In this document: positions 62,821 through 64,000 of the stretch, piece by piece | Position numbering within the stretch: position 1 is the stretch's first letter | Layout: every line of letters starts with the position of its first letter | Assembly (NCBI GenBank): GCA_028283655.1 | Contig: JAPWKE010000003.1 | Coordinates: forward strand, 2,418,001 to 2,482,000 | Direction: 5' to 3' | Length of the DNA: 64,000 bases | Source: Acidobacteriaceae bacterium | GTDB lineage: Bacteria; Acidobacteriota; Terriglobia; Terriglobales; Acidobacteriaceae | Position numbers and translations under genes: made by a program | The notes under the pieces: generated by a model | Told to the model about the DNA's origin: nothing | Database searches by the model: none | Seen by the model: only the letters and a program-made list of their open reading frames with translations

Positions 62821-64000
62821 ATGTATCTCTCTGCAACACGCACTTTACGCTCTCTCTCCGCTCTTGGCTTATGTTCGCTCGCCGTCGCTTTGACGGGCTG
62901 TGGCATGGGCATGTCCTCGGTGGCAACTCCTAACTCCCTGAGCAACCTGGGTGGCATTGTGCATGGCGGACCGCAAGGCGACGCAGGCGCTACAGTAACC
63001 CTCTACGCAACGACCACGGCTGCTTACGCAACCGGCGGTACAGTGCTGGCAACGACGACGACCGACCAGTTCGGCTTCTTCAATTTCGGATCTTCAGCCG
63101 CGGTTTGCCCCACAGGCCAGCAGGCGTACATTACCGTACAGGGCGGCAACCCTGGTTTAGCCCAGTCCGCGTCGAACCCCAATATTCTTTTGATGGCCGC
63201 GCTGGGAGACTGCTCGGGTATCTCCACGAGCACCAGCATTTACATCAATGAGTTGACCACCGTGGCAGCCGGCTATGCTCTCAGCAACTTCATGAGCATT
63301 GGCAGCGATGGCACGGTTTACGTCTCGGCTCCGTCGACCAACAATGCGGCAACAGGCAACTGCACCGTGAACTCGACCACAGGTGAGTCCACCTGCACGG
63401 CAGCCGGTTTGCGCCACGCCTTCCTGAACGCGCTGAATCTGGTGAACGCGGTTTCGGCGGACGGCTCCAGCACACCCACGGGCACCGCGTACACCACTGT
63501 TCCCGGCAATACCTCGTCCACGGTTCCGACGCTGCTGATCAATACGCTGGGCAATGTTCTGATGTCCTGCGTAAACTCTGCTGGTGGCACGGCAGGCGAC
63601 ACGTCACCCTGCGGTCTTCTGTTTACGGCAACGACGCCTCCCTCCACCTCGACGACAGCACCGGTAACGCCGAGCAACACTCTTCAGGCTGTTCTCAACC
63701 TGGCGAAGTACCCGACGCTGACGCCCGCAAACGTATCTGCGGTTTTCGATCGCCAGAGCGGTTTCGTGTTCTACACGCCGAACCTGGCAGCAGCGCCGTC
63801 TGACTACTCGCTCGCAATTGCGTATGCAGGTCCGGTCAGCGGAACGAACTACCAGTACGGCTTCTACACCGTGACGGACATCAACGACACAACGTACACC
63901 ATCACCCAGGCAGCAAGCAGCGGAGCTGGTCACACGCATGTGGACGCGATGAGCCCCTACGGTGGCGCCAGCTATGAGGGCGCAGTGATTTCAGCCGCTG
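62821..64000 (+). CDS. Gly/Thr-rich secreted lipoprotein, runs off the right edge
   Basis: An open frame of at least 393 codons begins at ATG 62821, with GGAGG about 10 nt upstream, and has no stop before the window ends. The signal peptide ends at a lipobox (VALTGCGMG). A carboxypeptidase-regulatory-like segment follows (LGGIVHGGPQGDAGATVTLY, then TTTTDQFGFFNFG), and the rest is Thr/Ser/Gly/Asn-rich, typical of acidobacterial surface lipoproteins; such proteins often carry C-terminal beta-propeller or NHL repeats, which cannot be seen here. Confidence 0.75.
   Translation, partial: MYLSATRTLRSLSALGLCSLAVALTGCGMGMSSVATPNSLSNLGGIVHGGPQGDAGATVTLYATTTAAYATGGTVLATTTTDQFGFFNFGSSAAVCPTGQQAYITVQGGNPGLAQSASNPNILLMAALGDCSGISTSTSIYINELTTVAAGYALSNFMSIGSDGTVYVSAPSTNNAATGNCTVNSTTGESTCTAAGLRHAFLNALNLVNAVSADGSSTPTGTAYTTVPGNTSSTVPTLLINTLGNVLMSCVNSAGGTAGDTSPCGLLFTATTPPSTSTTAPVTPSNTLQAVLNLAKYPTLTPANVSAVFDRQSGFVFYTPNLAAAPSDYSLAIAYAGPVSGTNYQYGFYTVTDINDTTYTITQAASSGAGHTHVDAMSPYGGASYEGAVISAA

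Noticed and set aside
1-64000. CRISPR array, prophage, insertion sequence or integron
   Set aside because: No regularly spaced repeats, transposase or integrase genes, or phage structural genes were seen in the window.

Overview
The window looks like a chromosomal segment of an Acidobacteriota bacterium (class Terriglobia, Acidobacteriaceae-like: Terriglobus, Granulicella, Edaphobacter and relatives). This is inferred from the high G+C content, the Oar-like TonB receptor with an N-terminal carboxypeptidase-regulatory domain, the short acidobacterial form of RNA polymerase omega, and the GGGGCTGAAGCCCC / GGCACGGCTGAAGCCGTGCC repeat elements. No phage, transposase, integrase, rRNA, tRNA or CRISPR array was recognised. 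Genes are dense, several operon neighbours overlap by 4 nt, and three convergent pairs share stop-codon bases.

Layout: (1) 1-4.9 kb: ureide nitrogen catabolism (allantoate amidohydrolase, ureidoglycine aminohydrolase, a plant-UAH-like ureidoglycolate amidohydrolase) plus an aldehyde dehydrogenase. (2) 4.9-11.5 kb, minus strand: a large TonB-dependent receptor, a DUF5666 secreted protein and a secreted CocE-type hydrolase. (3) 11.5-13.3 kb, minus: CDGSH protein, UBP-type zinc finger protein, small secreted protein, RNase PH. (4) 13.6-17.7 kb, plus: cytosolic histidine kinase, NtrC-type sigma-54 regulator, a degenerate receiver-like protein, and a LacD-type aldolase. (5) 17.8-20.0 kb, minus: two paralogous lipoproteins that look like bilobed aspartic proteases. 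(6) 20.1-32.0 kb: an exopolysaccharide locus. Wzz fused to a degenerate tyrosine-kinase domain, Wza, a GT4, a flippase, a polymerase, a GT2 and a GH26-like hydrolase run on the minus strand. A polyprenyl glycosylphosphotransferase is divergent on the plus strand. (7) 32-36 kb, plus: ftsY, ribD, ribE, HAD phosphatase. (8) 36.1-38.7 kb, minus: VapBC, rho, rpoZ. (9) 38.7-47.6 kb: a 500-nt non-coding stretch, an unknown protein, comM, a lone GT2, a HEAT-repeat protein, sdaA, a GT87-like enzyme and rsmE. (10) 47.8-52.2 kb, minus: hrcA-grpE-dnaJ without dnaK, a cysteine-free Mrp ATPase, and a hotdog thioesterase. (11) 52.3-64 kb: TPR protein, MscS channel, a ChlI/MoxR-like AAA+ ATPase, AldB-DUF779, PL5 alginate lyase, membrane protein, BPL_N protein, methyltransferase, a VWA protein that probably partners the AAA+ ATPase, and a lipoprotein that runs off the right edge.

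How the genes work together: the first three enzymes should release the nitrogen of allantoate as ammonia with glyoxylate as the carbon product. The 21-32 kb locus should assemble and export one polysaccharide by the Wzx/Wzy route. The hrcA-grpE-dnaJ genes are a heat-shock block. The AAA+ and VWA proteins are likely one chelatase-like machine split by about 6 kb.

The best leads for something new are the paired aspartic-protease-like lipoproteins, the third gene of the sigma-54 two-component operon, the cysteine-free Mrp, the kinase-dead Wzz fusion, the split AAA+/VWA pair, and structured non-coding DNA at 38.7-39.2 kb and 46.6-46.75 kb. All function calls come from reading motifs; no database search was run.
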